Program-made: the position numbers and the translations under genes
From: Acidimicrobiia bacterium
Lineage (GTDB): Bacteria > Actinomycetota > Acidimicrobiia > Acidimicrobiales > Aldehydirespiratoraceae
Direction: 5' to 3'
Length of the DNA stretch: 44,104 nucleotides
NCBI GenBank assembly: GCA_003231645.1
Contig: QIIW01000140.1
Coordinates: forward strand, 1 to 44,104
Part shown: positions 35,620 through 44,104 of the stretch, piece after piece
Numbering within the stretch: the first letter of the stretch is position 1
Layout of the letters: each line of letters starts with the position of its first letter
Notes under the pieces: model-generated
What the model saw: only the letters and a program-made list of their open reading frames with translations
Database searches by the model: none
What the model was told of the DNA's origin: nothing

Positions 35620-37362
35620 GTGTTCACAAAGGTCCTCATCGCCAACCGGGGCGAAATCGCGGTAAGAGTCATCCGTAGCTGCCAGGAACTGGGCGTCGCC
35701 ACCGTCGCCGTCTACTCCGACCTCGATCGCAACGCACTGCACGTCAGGCTGGCCGACGAGGCCTACGCACTCGGAGGCCGGACGGCGGCCGAGTCGTATC
35801 TCGACACCGAGGCCATTCTCGAGGCGATTCGACTCAGCGGGGCCGACGCCGTGCACCCCGGCTACGGCTTCTTCTCAGAGAACGCCGACTTTGCCGAGTC
35901 GATCGCCGAGCGAGGGGTCACGTTCATCGGTCCTCCCCCGTCGGCCATCCAGGTGATGGGCGACAAGATCTCGGCTCGTCACGCGGCCGAGAAAGTGGGG
36001 GTTCTCGGGGTGCCTGGCTCCGCGGACCTGATCACCGATGCCTCCCAGGTGGCCGAGTTCGGTGAGAGCCACGGTTGGCCGGTCGCCGTCAAGGCGGCCT
36101 ACGGCGGCGGCGGACGGGGGATGAGGGTCGTCGACGGGCCCGATCAGGCAGCCGATGCCCTCGCCGCGGCCCAGCGCGAATCCCTGGCCTATTTCGGGCG
36201 GGACGAGTGTTACCTGGAGCGCTACCTGTCGAATCCACGCCACGTGGAGGTACAGATTCTCGCCGATTCGCATGGTAACTGCCTCTACCTCGGTACCCGC
36301 GACTGTTCGACTCAACGCCGGCACCAGAAGCTGATCGAGGAGGCCCCGGCGCCCGGCATTCCCGCGGCCACTATTGCGGCCATGGGTTCGGCTGCGGTGG
36401 CCGTCGCCAACGGCTGCGGATACGTCAACGCCGGCACCGTCGAGTTCCTCTACGAGGACGGCCGGTTCCACTATCTCGAGATGAACACCCGGCTGCAGGT
36501 GGAGCACCCTGTCACCGAATTGGTCACCGGTATCGACCTTGTCGAGCAGCAGTTGCGGATCGCATCCGGCGAAACGCTCGGTTTCGAGCAGGCCGACATC
36601 GTCACGCGCGGACACGCCATCGAGCTGCGGATCAACGCCGAGGATCCGGCCGACGGAGCGTTTCTCCCGTGTCCGGGAACCATCACGTCGATGTCGACCC
36701 CCGGCGGGTTCGGCACCCGCTTCGACACCGGCTACGAGTCCGGCGACGAGGTGAGCCAGTTCTACGACAACCTGATCGGCAAGCTGATCGTGTGGGGCGA
36801 TACCCGTGAGCGCACCATCGCCCGGGCCATACGTGCCCTTGGTGAGTTGAGGATCGGGGGCATCGCCACCACCTCCCCCGCCCTGCTCGCCGTTCTGCAA
36901 CACCGGGACTTCGCCGCGATCGAACACTCCACAAAGTGGGTCGAGGAGTCGCTCGACCTGAGTGGGATCGGCCCGGCCGACACTCCCGAGCGGTCCGAGG
37001 ACGAGACACCACGTGTGAAGCGAGAACTCGACGTCGAGGTCAACGGCAAACGCTTCTCGGTGTCGATGTGGATACCCGATTCGTCACCGTCGGCGCTGCG
37101 TCCCCGTCGAAATCCACGTCGACATACCGGGGGCGTCTCGGCCTCCGGCAGCGGTGACGTTGCCGTTCCCATGCAGGGCACGATCGTGAAGATCTTCGTG
37201 GCGGTGGGCGACACCGTCGAGGTCGGCGACACCATCGTGGTGCTCGAAGCCATGAAGATGGAGAACAACATCGTCGCCGCCAAATCCGGCACCGTCGCGG
37301 AGATCAACGTCGCCGAGGGCGATTCCGTCGGCAGCGGTGACATCGTCGCCGTCGTATCCTGA
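35620..37362 (+). CDS. accA3: Acyl-CoA carboxylase alpha subunit (biotin carboxylase + biotin carrier)
   Basis: The 580-residue protein carries biotin carboxylase and the biotin carrier in one chain, as in actinobacterial AccA3. In order: the N-terminal domain FTKVLIANRGEIAVRVIRSC, HPGYGFFSENADFAE, the ATP-grasp Gly-rich loop YGGGGRGMRVV near 162, RDCSTQRRHQKLIEEAPAPG, EMNTRLQVEHPVTE (catalytic E and R), a linker, and the biotinyl motif EAMKMENN with Lys near residue 546. It carboxylates its biotin with bicarbonate and ATP and hands CO2 to a beta subunit. The GTG start has no ribosome site and abuts a perfect palindrome. The beta-subunit gene follows on the same strand. Confidence 0.96.
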   Translation: MFTKVLIANRGEIAVRVIRSCQELGVATVAVYSDLDRNALHVRLADEAYALGGRTAAESYLDTEAILEAIRLSGADAVHPGYGFFSENADFAESIAERGVTFIGPPPSAIQVMGDKISARHAAEKVGVLGVPGSADLITDASQVAEFGESHGWPVAVKAAYGGGGRGMRVVDGPDQAADALAAAQRESLAYFGRDECYLERYLSNPRHVEVQILADSHGNCLYLGTRDCSTQRRHQKLIEEAPAPGIPAATIAAMGSAAVAVANGCGYVNAGTVEFLYEDGRFHYLEMNTRLQVEHPVTELVTGIDLVEQQLRIASGETLGFEQADIVTRGHAIELRINAEDPADGAFLPCPGTITSMSTPGGFGTRFDTGYESGDEVSQFYDNLIGKLIVWGDTRERTIARAIRALGELRIGGIATTSPALLAVLQHRDFAAIEHSTKWVEESLDLSGIGPADTPERSEDETPRVKRELDVEVNGKRFSVSMWIPDSSPSALRPRRNPRRHTGGVSASGSGDVAVPMQGTIVKIFVAVGDTVEVGDTIVVLEAMKMENNIVAAKSGTVAEINVAEGDSVGSGDIVAVVS

Positions 37363-37407
37363 CTCCCGGTCCTCGCCATGCCCCACGCATCAGGTCACAC
37401 TGGAGAG

Positions 37408-38940
37408 GTGGAATCCAACCCGATGCGTGAGCGGATCAGCGAGGCACGCGACGCGGCCACCGGGCTCAGCGAGAAAGGGGCCGCTCGTCTGGCCCGCGAC
37501 TCGAAGCTCCATGTCCGCGAGCGCATCGATCTGCTGTTCGATACCGACACCTTCGTCGAGGACGCGCAGTTGGCTCACGCAACTGCCGACGGCTACCCCG
37601 CCGACGGCGTGGTCACGGGGGTCGGACTGGTGGAGGGCCGACCGGCCGTGGTCGTCGCCAACGACCCCACCGTCAAGGCCGGATCGTGGGGAGCACGCAC
37701 CGTCGAGAAGATCGTACGAGCCACCGAACGCGCCCTCGAAGCCGACCTGCCGATCTTCTGGTTTGTCGACTCGGCCGGAGCGCGCATCACCGATCAGGTC
37801 CAGTTGTTTCCCGGGCGCCGCGGCGCAGGGCGAATCTTCCACAATCAGGTTCGCCTGTCGGGGCGCGCCCCGCAGGTCTGCTGCCTTTTCGGGCCGAGCG
37901 CGGCCGGTGGCGCATACATCCCTTCGTTCTGTGATGTCGTGTTCATGGTCGAGGGCAACGCCTCGATGTACCTCGGGTCCCCGCGCATGGCCGAGGAGGT
38001 CATCAATGAACACGTGAGCCTGGAGGAAATGGGTGGTGCCCGGATGCACGCCTCGGTCTCGGGGTGCGGCGACAATCTCTTCGCCGACGACACCGACGTG
38101 ATCGACGCCGCCAAGACCCTGTTCACCTACCTTCCGACCTCGTGGGAGGAAGACCCTCCTTCGTTCGCCCCCGAGGAACCGGTCGACCCCCTGACGGCGG
38201 GAGTCATCCCGGGCGACGAGAGGACCGGATACGACATCCACCGTGTGATCGACGGCCTGGTCGATGCCGACAGTTTTTTCGAGATCAAGCCGCTGTTCGC
38301 CCCCGAACTCGTCGTGGGGTTCGCCCGACTCTCGGGTAACTCGGTGGGCATCGTCGCCAACAACCCGGCCGTCAACGGCGGGGTGCTGTTCATCGACTCC
38401 GCCGACAAGGCCGCCCGCTTCATCTGGATGTGCGACGCCTACAACGTGCCCCTCGTCTATCTGGCCGACGTGCCCGGTTTCATGATCGGAACCGAGGTCG
38501 AGCGTCGCGGCATCATCCGGCACGGCGCGAAGATGATCACCGCGGTGGCGGAGGCCACGGTGCCGACGATCTCGGTGATCCTGCGCAAGGCCTACGGTGC
38601 CGGCCTCTACGCCATGTGCGGCCCGGCGTTCGGCCCGGATGCCTGCCTGGCACTGCCGTCGGCGAAGATCGCCGTGATGGGGGCCGAGCCGGCCGTGAAC
38701 GCGGTGTTCGCCAACCAGATCGCGGCGATCGACGACCCCGCCGAACGCCGGCAGTTCATCGATGACCGTCGGCGGGAATTCGATGAGGACGTCGACCTGC
38801 TCCGGCTGGCATCGGACCTGGTGATCGACGCGGTGATAGAGCCGGAGGAACTACGACGGGAGATCATCATCAGGCTGGCCCTGGCCGCGTCGAAGAACCG
38901 GGATTTCAGCCGACGTCGACATGGGGTGCCACCGGTCTGA
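37408..38940 (+). CDS. Acyl-CoA carboxylase beta (carboxyltransferase) subunit
   Basis: The protein transfers CO2 from carboxybiotin to an acyl-CoA. It has the two crotonase-like halves of the family: VANDPTVKAGSWGARTVEKIVRATERAL, LFGPSAAGGAYIPSFCDVVFMVEGNASMYLGSPRMAEEV with the first Gly-rich oxyanion site, then LADVPGFMIGTEVERRGIIRHGAKMI and AYGAGLYAMCGPAF with the second. Substrate (acetyl-, propionyl- or longer acyl-CoA) is not readable by eye. The start is uncertain: GTG 37408 (510 residues) directly follows GGAGAG; in-frame ATG 37378 and 37423 are possible. The gene is 45 bases downstream of the alpha subunit and ends 7 bases from the opposing lpdA stop. Confidence 0.93.
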   Translation: MESNPMRERISEARDAATGLSEKGAARLARDSKLHVRERIDLLFDTDTFVEDAQLAHATADGYPADGVVTGVGLVEGRPAVVVANDPTVKAGSWGARTVEKIVRATERALEADLPIFWFVDSAGARITDQVQLFPGRRGAGRIFHNQVRLSGRAPQVCCLFGPSAAGGAYIPSFCDVVFMVEGNASMYLGSPRMAEEVINEHVSLEEMGGARMHASVSGCGDNLFADDTDVIDAAKTLFTYLPTSWEEDPPSFAPEEPVDPLTAGVIPGDERTGYDIHRVIDGLVDADSFFEIKPLFAPELVVGFARLSGNSVGIVANNPAVNGGVLFIDSADKAARFIWMCDAYNVPLVYLADVPGFMIGTEVERRGIIRHGAKMITAVAEATVPTISVILRKAYGAGLYAMCGPAFGPDACLALPSAKIAVMGAEPAVNAVFANQIAAIDDPAERRQFIDDRRREFDEDVDLLRLASDLVIDAVIEPEELRREIIIRLALAASKNRDFSRRRHGVPPV

Positions 38941-38947
38941 GGCCGAT

Positions 38948-40309
38948 CTACTCGGCCGCCTCCGACAGTGCTTCGGAAAGCGTGGGATGCACGAGGATGC
39001 TCTCGTGTATGTCGGCGACGGTGAGTCCGTTGGTGACGGCAACCGCTATCACCGAGATCAGTTCGGCGGCATGACGTCCGACGATCGACCCCCCCAGCAC
39101 GACCCCGGTGGCCGGATCCGACACGATCTTGACGAAACCTCTGGAGTCGTCGTTGATCAGCGCCTTGGCGGCCGAGGCAAACGGCACTTTGGTGACGCGT
39201 ACCTTGCGACCCGCGGCGAAAGCATCTGCTTCGGCCAGCCCCACATCGGCGATCTCCGGCTCGGTGAAGATCGCGGACGCGGCCTTGTCATAGTCGAGGT
39301 GGCGGTGGCTCCTCGCGGTCATGCCCATCGCGTGTTCGGCGATCTTGCGGCCCTGCATCGAAGCCACCGACGAGAGCGGTAGCCGGCCCGAGAGGTCACC
39401 GGCAGCATAGATGTGGGGCACGTTGGAGCGGAGGTGAACATCAACCGGCACGTAGCCGCGGTCGGATTCGACCCCGGCGGTCTCGAGCCCGAGCATTTCG
39501 CTGTTGGGAATCGACCCGATCGCCACCAGAGCATGCGAACCGCGCACGATGCGACCGTCCTCGCAGTTGACCACCACCACCTCGTCGCCGTCGCGCGACA
39601 CCGAGTTGGCCCGGGCCCCCTTGAGCAGCTTGACACCGCGCGCCAGGAAGTCGCTCTCGAGCTCCGCCGCCACCTCGGGATCCTTCTGTGGAAGCACCTG
39701 CTGACGGCTGACCACGAGAGTGACCTCACTGCCCATCGACCGGAACATGTGGACAAACTCGACACCGGTGACACCCGAACCGATCACGACCAGGTGTTCG
39801 GGCAGCACGGAAGGGGGATAGCAGTCGCGGGTGAGAAGGATCCGTTCACCATCAACATTGGCCCAATCCGGGTTGCGGGGTCGGCTTCCCGTAGCCAGGA
39901 CGATCGCATCGGCCTCGATCTCGCGGTGCCCGTCATCGGTCTCGACGCCGACCAGCTTGGGCCCGAGGAGCGACCCGATACCACTTATCATCTCTACGTT
40001 CTGGCTGGAGAGCAGGGTACGAACCGAACTCTCGAGCCGGCGTTCGATGGCCGCGAGCCGCTCCTTCAGCTTCGCCAGATCGACGTCGGATTCGGCACCA
40101 TGCAGGCCCATCCTCGTGACTCGTCCCATGAACGACCGGGCATTGCCGGTGGCGATCATGGCCTTGGACGGAATGCAGTCCCAGAGGTGGGCGGCACCAC
40201 CGAAGGTGTCGCGTTCGATCAGGACCACCTCGGCTCCTAGTCGGGCGGCGGTGGTGGCGCAGGCGTGACCACCGGGGCCACCACCGATGATCACGAGGCG
40301 TGTTCGCAT
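38948..40309 (-). CDS. lpdA: LpdA-type NAD(P)H quinone reductase (flavoprotein disulfide reductase family)
   Basis: The 453-residue protein has the FAD and NAD(P) Rossmann motifs RLVIIGGGPGGHACATTAA and LVVIGSGVTGVEFVHMF, IYAAGDLSG, and the C-terminal dimer segment with HPTLSEALSEAAE. The active-site segment reads FGGAAHLWDCIPSK: the second Cys (residue 45) is kept, but the first is Ala (residue 40), so no redox disulfide can form. This is the pattern of mycobacterial LpdA (Rv3303c-like), an NAD(P)H quinone reductase rather than a lipoamide dehydrogenase. ATG at 40309 has TATTGT 6 bases upstream. It converges on the carboxylase operon. Confidence 0.9.
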   Translation of the reverse strand: MRTRLVIIGGGPGGHACATTAARLGAEVVLIERDTFGGAAHLWDCIPSKAMIATGNARSFMGRVTRMGLHGAESDVDLAKLKERLAAIERRLESSVRTLLSSQNVEMISGIGSLLGPKLVGVETDDGHREIEADAIVLATGSRPRNPDWANVDGERILLTRDCYPPSVLPEHLVVIGSGVTGVEFVHMFRSMGSEVTLVVSRQQVLPQKDPEVAAELESDFLARGVKLLKGARANSVSRDGDEVVVVNCEDGRIVRGSHALVAIGSIPNSEMLGLETAGVESDRGYVPVDVHLRSNVPHIYAAGDLSGRLPLSSVASMQGRKIAEHAMGMTARSHRHLDYDKAASAIFTEPEIADVGLAEADAFAAGRKVRVTKVPFASAAKALINDDSRGFVKIVSDPATGVVLGGSIVGRHAAELISVIAVAVTNGLTVADIHESILVHPTLSEALSEAAE

Positions 40310-40315
40310 GATCCG

Positions 40316-40321
40316 ACAATA
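40316..40321 (-). promoter_or_regulatory. -10 element for lpdA (leaderless)
   Basis: TATTGT on the minus strand ends 6 bases before the ATG at 40309; this is the closest match to TATAAT among these sites on that side. No ribosome site is seen. Confidence 0.45.
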
Positions 40322-40382
40322 TCGGCCGTCGCGACCGGCGTGGACCAAGTCCCCGCATCGCGTCGTATGGGTGTGCCGGGAG

Positions 40383-40388
40383 TACATT
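40383..40388 (+). promoter_or_regulatory. -10 element for the GT39-like membrane protein (leaderless)
   Basis: TACATT ends 8 bases before the GTG at 40397. It is back to back with the lpdA promoter in an 87-base divergent gap. No ribosome site or -35 match is seen. Confidence 0.45.
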
Positions 40389-40396
40389 CGTCGGTC

Positions 40397-41938
40397 GTGG
40401 CCAAACTCCCTTCAGAGACCAGAACGCTCCGGGAGGATGCACAGGATCGTCATTGGGTGGCCGTGATTTCGGTGGCCATCGCCGTGGCGGCGGTCGGCGG
40501 GATCGTCCTGAGGTTCTGGGCTCCCTCGCCTCTGTGGCTCGACGAGGCACTTTCGGTCAACATCGCCGCCCTTCCCTTCTCGGACATGGTCGCCGCTCTG
40601 CGCCACGACGGTCACCCGTTGCTCTACTACCTGCTCCTCGGCTGGTGGATCGACCTGTTCGGCAATTCCGACCTTGCGGTGCGGTCGCTGTCGGGGATCT
40701 TCTCGATCGGCGCCGTGCCGGTGATCTGGGCATTGGGACGACGGATCGACCGGCGTACCGGTCAAGTCGCGCTGGTGCTGGCTCTCTCATCGCCCTTTCT
40801 GTTGCGTTACGGCACCGAGACCCGCATGTACGCCCTGTTGGTGCTGCTCGTCGCTCTCGGCTGGCTCGCCGTGCTGCGGGCCATGGAGTCACCCACGACC
40901 GGACGCCTGATCGCCGTGGCACTCGTCGCCGCGGCTCTCGTCTACACCCACTACTGGAGCTTCTGGCTGATCGGCGCCGTGGTGCTGATGCTCCTGTGGT
41001 GCATGATCCGTGACGCCCGACTCTCGTTCGCGGCAAAGCGGGTCCTCGCCGCGATCCTGGTCGGATCCGCCACATTGGTTCCCTGGATCGGTGTGCTCTA
41101 CGACCAGGTGACCACCACCGGCACGCCATGGGCCGGCCGCGCCCGACCGGCGGAGGTGGTGATGGAGGTGGTGCAGGCCATGGGCGGCTCGCGCCGCTTC
41201 GAAGGCGAAACCCTCGGCATCATGTTCCTCATAGCCGCGCTGATCGGCACGTTCGCCCTCGCCGCCAAGCCGGGCCGTATCGAACTGGGTCGACCGGCCA
41301 ACGGCACCGCGCTCGGGGCCGCCGTCGCCGCCGGCCTGACCCTCACCATCGGGACGGTGATGGCACTGATCACCGCCGGGGCCTTCGAACCCCGCTACGC
41401 GGCGGTTGTCGTGCCGTTCGTGCTGATCCTCGCCGCCCGCGGAATCGTCATGTTCCCCGAGAACATCGCGACGGTGCTGGTCATTGTCGTCCTGGCCGGG
41501 GGCCTGGCGGTCGGCACCGATGACGCCAGGCGTGATCGAACCCAGGCCCGTGATGTTGCCGCGGCCATCGAGGCCGGAAGCCGGCCCGGCGACCTGGTGG
41601 CGTTCTGCCCTGACCAGGTCGGCCCGTCGACGCTTCGCGAGCTCCACGCCGGCCTGACCAGTGTGGCCTACCCGTCCGGTACCGGCCGTTTCGTCGACTG
41701 GGCGCACTACCGGCGACGGATCGATTCGGTGGATCCGGCCACATTCGCCGACCGACTCGACCAACAGGCGGCGGGCGGAGCGATCTGGCTGGTCTGGGGA
41801 CAGGGCTACCGTGGGCTCGAGGGGAAGTGCGAGGCAATCATCGATACGCTCGCCGCTCGCCGCGACGCCGCCATCGTGGTTACGCCGTCGGCGGTGTTCG
41901 AGGCCATGGCGCTCGAGCGATTCGGGGCACGCCGGTGA
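40397..41938 (+). CDS. GT39/PMT_2-like membrane glycosyltransferase
   Basis: The 513-residue protein has about eleven hydrophobic helices over residues 20-370. The acidic first-loop motif SPLWLDEALSVNIAALP (near residue 48) is typical of PMT_2/ArnT-type GT-C enzymes, which use polyprenyl-phosphate sugars outside the membrane, followed by HDGHPLLYYLLLGWW. A soluble C-terminal part (about 395-513) contains two Cys and RFVDWAHYRRRIDSVDP. The sugar and acceptor are unknown; lipid-linked mannose or arabinose-type donors are usual. GTG at 40397 follows a TACATT -10 by 8 bases, and this is the first gene of a trio with GTGA overlaps. Confidence 0.85.
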   Translation: MAKLPSETRTLREDAQDRHWVAVISVAIAVAAVGGIVLRFWAPSPLWLDEALSVNIAALPFSDMVAALRHDGHPLLYYLLLGWWIDLFGNSDLAVRSLSGIFSIGAVPVIWALGRRIDRRTGQVALVLALSSPFLLRYGTETRMYALLVLLVALGWLAVLRAMESPTTGRLIAVALVAAALVYTHYWSFWLIGAVVLMLLWCMIRDARLSFAAKRVLAAILVGSATLVPWIGVLYDQVTTTGTPWAGRARPAEVVMEVVQAMGGSRRFEGETLGIMFLIAALIGTFALAAKPGRIELGRPANGTALGAAVAAGLTLTIGTVMALITAGAFEPRYAAVVVPFVLILAARGIVMFPENIATVLVIVVLAGGLAVGTDDARRDRTQARDVAAAIEAGSRPGDLVAFCPDQVGPSTLRELHAGLTSVAYPSGTGRFVDWAHYRRRIDSVDPATFADRLDQQAAGGAIWLVWGQGYRGLEGKCEAIIDTLAARRDAAIVVTPSAVFEAMALERFGARR

Positions 41939-43020
41939 AGCGCCGTTGGCCGACTGACATCCGGGCCGCTCTCCCCTCGTGGATCGAGGCGCGTGTGTAC
42001 GTCGCCGCCGCCTTCGTGGTCACGACCGGAATCATCAATCGGATCGAACCGCCGCCGGCGTTCTCACCTGTCCGCGACGGACTGCTGGCCTGGGATGGCA
42101 CCTGGTACAGGCTGATCGCCGAGCGGGGCTACGCGGGCGCGTCCGATCCGGCCACACGATTTTTTCCCCTGTGGCCGATTCTGGGACGCGCTGTCGGATG
42201 GGTCGCCGGCGGGCCCGGATTTGCCCTGGTGGTGATGGCCAACCTCTTCGCGCTGGTCGCCGGGGCCCTGCTGCACCGTCTGGTGATGGCCGAGACCGGC
42301 AATCGTGACACGGCACGATATGCCGTTCGGCTCTTCGCACTTTCTCCCCCCGCTTTCGTGCTGGTGCTGGCCTATTCGGAGGCACTGTTCCTGGTACTCG
42401 CCCTCGCCATGATCCTGTCCCTGCAGGGTCGCAGATGGTGGTCCGCGGCCGCGCTCGGCTACCTGGCCGGGCTCACCCGGCCGGTGGCGGCGCTTTTGAG
42501 CGTGTCGGCCGCCGTGGCGGTGTGGCAATCCGGGAATCGACGGCGGGCCGAATGCGTGGCGGCGGTGGTTGCCCCTGTGCTCGGCACTCTCACCTTTCTC
42601 GCCTGGTCCGGGTTCGCTCTCGGCGACTGGGCTGCCCCGCTGAACAGTCAACGCGAGCTTCGAGGCGGTCTGCACGAGCCCGTGTCGAGACTGACGGAGG
42701 CGTTGTGGAGAGGATTCGGCGGCGACGCCGGCGAAGCCCTGCATCTGATGGCGGCGATACTGATCCTTGGCCTCACCGTGGTGGCCGTGCGGCGACTCTC
42801 GCCGATTCTGTGGGCCTACACGGTGCCGTCGGTACTGATCTTCGTGGCGGCCGACAATCTCAACTCGATGGAACGCTACGCCCTGAGTGTCTTCCCCTTG
42901 GTCATCGCGGCGGCGATTTTCGCCCGCCGGCCCTGGATACGGGGCTGGCTCCCCACGGCATCAGCGGTCGCCATGGTGAGTCTCACGATGCTCGCTCTCA
43001 ACGGTGTCTACGTCCCGTGA
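41935..43020 (+). CDS. PIG-V-like membrane mannosyltransferase
   Basis: The 361-residue protein is mostly hydrophobic, with about nine helices. Its first exposed loop holds LAWDGTWYRLIAERGYAGASDPATRFFPLWPILGR, in which W-D-G-x-W-Y is the diagnostic motif of PIG-V type GT-C mannosyltransferases. Further features are SPPAFVLVLAYSEALFLVLALAM and GYLAGLTRPVAALL, also typical. In actinobacteria such proteins use polyprenyl-phosphate-mannose for surface glycans. The GTG start shares GTGA with the preceding stop. The larger upstream frame is the antisense-like shadow of the previous gene and is not used. Confidence 0.87.
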   Translation: MKRRWPTDIRAALPSWIEARVYVAAAFVVTTGIINRIEPPPAFSPVRDGLLAWDGTWYRLIAERGYAGASDPATRFFPLWPILGRAVGWVAGGPGFALVVMANLFALVAGALLHRLVMAETGNRDTARYAVRLFALSPPAFVLVLAYSEALFLVLALAMILSLQGRRWWSAAALGYLAGLTRPVAALLSVSAAVAVWQSGNRRRAECVAAVVAPVLGTLTFLAWSGFALGDWAAPLNSQRELRGGLHEPVSRLTEALWRGFGGDAGEALHLMAAILILGLTVVAVRRLSPILWAYTVPSVLIFVAADNLNSMERYALSVFPLVIAAAIFARRPWIRGWLPTASAVAMVSLTMLALNGVYVP

Positions 43021-44104
43021 GTCGACTCAGTGTGGGCCTCGATGTGACACCGCTGTTCGATCATCCGACAGGGGTCACGCGATTCGTTTCGGGACTTCTG
43101 CGAGGTCTCACCACCGACCCGTCGCTCGATGTCGGCGGGTGGATACTCTCGGCGCGACCGGTCGATCACACCGGGCCCCATGCCGTCGAGGTTCCCTCCG
43201 TCACGGCCCGAATCCGTGTACCGGCACGGGTCGTCCATCGCGCCTGGGCGGGTGGACTCACGATCGGTAGCCGCAGGCTCAGGAGATTCGACGTCATTCA
43301 CGGCACCAACTTCGCGGCGCCACCGGGGCCGAGATCGGTCATCAGCCTTCACGATCTGACGCTGTTCGAGTCGCCTCGCCCATTCGGATCGGTTCGCGGC
43401 AGGGCCGGCGTCATCCGCCGTGCCGTGTCCAGTGGATCTCATCTCGTCGTTCCGACCGAACATGTCCGGCTCCTGGCCATCGACACCCTTCATGTCGATC
43501 CGGCACGAATCACCACGGTCACCTACGGTCTCACGCCGATCCCCCCGACGGCCCCGGGGGCGGGACGGGCCCGGGCCGCGATGTCGGGTTACGTGCTGGC
43601 GTTGGGCACCGTGCACCACCGAAAGAATCTCGTTCGCCTGATTCGGGCCATGGAGTCGATGCCCCCTGAACTCGGGCTGGTGGTGGCCGGGGCCACGGGC
43701 GACAACGAGGAAACGGTGCGCAACGCCATGAACGATCTCGAGCGGCACCGGCCTGTACGCCGATTGACCGATGTCGATGATCGCGCCCGCGCCGAGCTTC
43801 TGAGAGACGCGAGCCTTCTCGCCTATCCGTCTCTGGACGAGGGCTTCGGATTTCCGCCGCTCGAAGCGATGTCGGTCGGTGTCCCGGTGGTGGCGGGAGA
43901 CGCGGGGTCGATACCCGAGGTGGTGGGCGACGCCGCGCTGCTCGTCGACCCCTCCGACCCCGACTTGCTCGCCGAAGCCATGCTTCGTGCCGTCTCCCCG
44001 GAGGGCAGGTCGGACCTGATCAGCAAGGGGTTCGCCGTCGCCGCCCGCTACGACTGGGCGCGTACCGCCGGTGAGATGGCCGCCGTCTACCGACTGGTCG
44101 CCGG
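43017..44104 (+). CDS. GT4 family glycosyltransferase (3' end at window edge)
   Basis: GTG at 43017 shares GTGA with the previous stop, and the frame stays open to the end of the window (about 362 codons), which covers nearly a full-length enzyme. It starts SRLSVGLDVTPLFDHPTGVTRFVSGLL, the family's opening Gly-x-x-Arg segment. It has SLHDLTLFESPRPFG, the donor loop LALGTVHHRKNLVRLIRAM (KN motif), then AYPSLDEGFGFPPLEAMSVGVPVVAGDAGSIPEVVGDAALLVDPSDP, the EGFG..LEAM donor-site motif. The end (WARTAGEMAAVYRL) is that of a complete GT4 C-terminus, so only a few codons are probably missing. The sugar is unknown; it is a relative of the GT4 enzymes near 28-29 kb. Confidence 0.87.
   Translation, partial: MSRLSVGLDVTPLFDHPTGVTRFVSGLLRGLTTDPSLDVGGWILSARPVDHTGPHAVEVPSVTARIRVPARVVHRAWAGGLTIGSRRLRRFDVIHGTNFAAPPGPRSVISLHDLTLFESPRPFGSVRGRAGVIRRAVSSGSHLVVPTEHVRLLAIDTLHVDPARITTVTYGLTPIPPTAPGAGRARAAMSGYVLALGTVHHRKNLVRLIRAMESMPPELGLVVAGATGDNEETVRNAMNDLERHRPVRRLTDVDDRARAELLRDASLLAYPSLDEGFGFPPLEAMSVGVPVVAGDAGSIPEVVGDAALLVDPSDPDLLAEAMLRAVSPEGRSDLISKGFAVAARYDWARTAGEMAAVYRLVA

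Overview
The window is GC-rich (roughly two thirds G+C by eye) and almost fully coding; no gap between genes exceeds about 130 bases. Its gene content and order point to a high-GC actinobacterium, most likely an Acidimicrobiia-type lineage (inference). As I recall it, the order ahcY, manA, SIS protein, Trm112, manB, DUF3499 ... GT2/DUF5719, cofD-cofE, manC ... LCP, birA, acyl-CoA carboxylase, lpdA follows a core actinobacterial region (sahH to lpdA in Mycobacterium tuberculosis, and the sahH-manA-cofD region of Streptomyces). Here that core is interleaved with nucleotide-sugar and glycosyltransferase genes.

Layout. Bases 1-89 are the tail of an HRDC-domain helicase. From 12770 down to 86 a long minus-strand run reads DUF3499, CPBP protease, zinc ribbon, GT-C-like membrane protein, GtrA-GT2 fusion, manB, Trm112-like, SIS protein, manA, ahcY and two crotonases. 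From 12862 the plus strand carries ftsH and a membrane-anchored thioredoxin-like gene, which meet a minus-strand pair (large GT2 membrane protein, then a DUF5719-like exported protein). From 19911 to 23493 a plus-strand operon makes a GDP-6-deoxyhexose and cofactor F420 (rmd, gmd, cofD, cofE). From 29885 down to 23496 lie three GT4 glycosyltransferases, an exported Thr-tailed protein, manC and galE. Then come fcl (plus), ugd-uxs, LCP and birA (minus), accA-accD (plus), lpdA (minus), and a plus-strand trio of two membrane glycosyltransferases and a GT4 enzyme that runs off the right edge.

How the genes fit together. ManA, ManB and ManC convert fructose-6-P to GDP-mannose. Gmd makes GDP-4-keto-6-deoxymannose, which Fcl would turn into GDP-L-fucose and the Rmd-like reductase into a GDP-6-deoxyhexose such as GDP-rhamnose. 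Ugd and Uxs convert UDP-glucose to UDP-glucuronate and UDP-xylose, and GalE supplies UDP-galactose. At least eight glycosyltransferases and an LCP ligase could build a mannose/deoxyhexose/pentose glycan and attach it to the cell wall. The BirA-type ligase next to the biotin carboxylase/BCCP gene would biotinylate that carrier; the carboxylase provides malonyl- or methylmalonyl-CoA-type precursors.

Regulation. Several genes that begin transcription units have an actinobacterial -10 element (TANNNT) 6-9 bases before the start codon and no Shine-Dalgarno, which suggests leaderless mRNAs. Genes inside operons use ATGA/GTGA/TGATG overlaps. Sites worth a second look are a perfect palindrome abutting the accA start, a dyad upstream of the zinc-ribbon gene, a structured leader before ahcY, and an 8-codon leader ORF overlapping the start of rmd. 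I saw no tRNA, rRNA, CRISPR array, insertion sequence or clear rho-independent terminator. I found no single clearly undescribed system; the most unusual items are the GtrA-GT2 domain order, the SIS pseudo-isomerase and the candidate regulatory sites.
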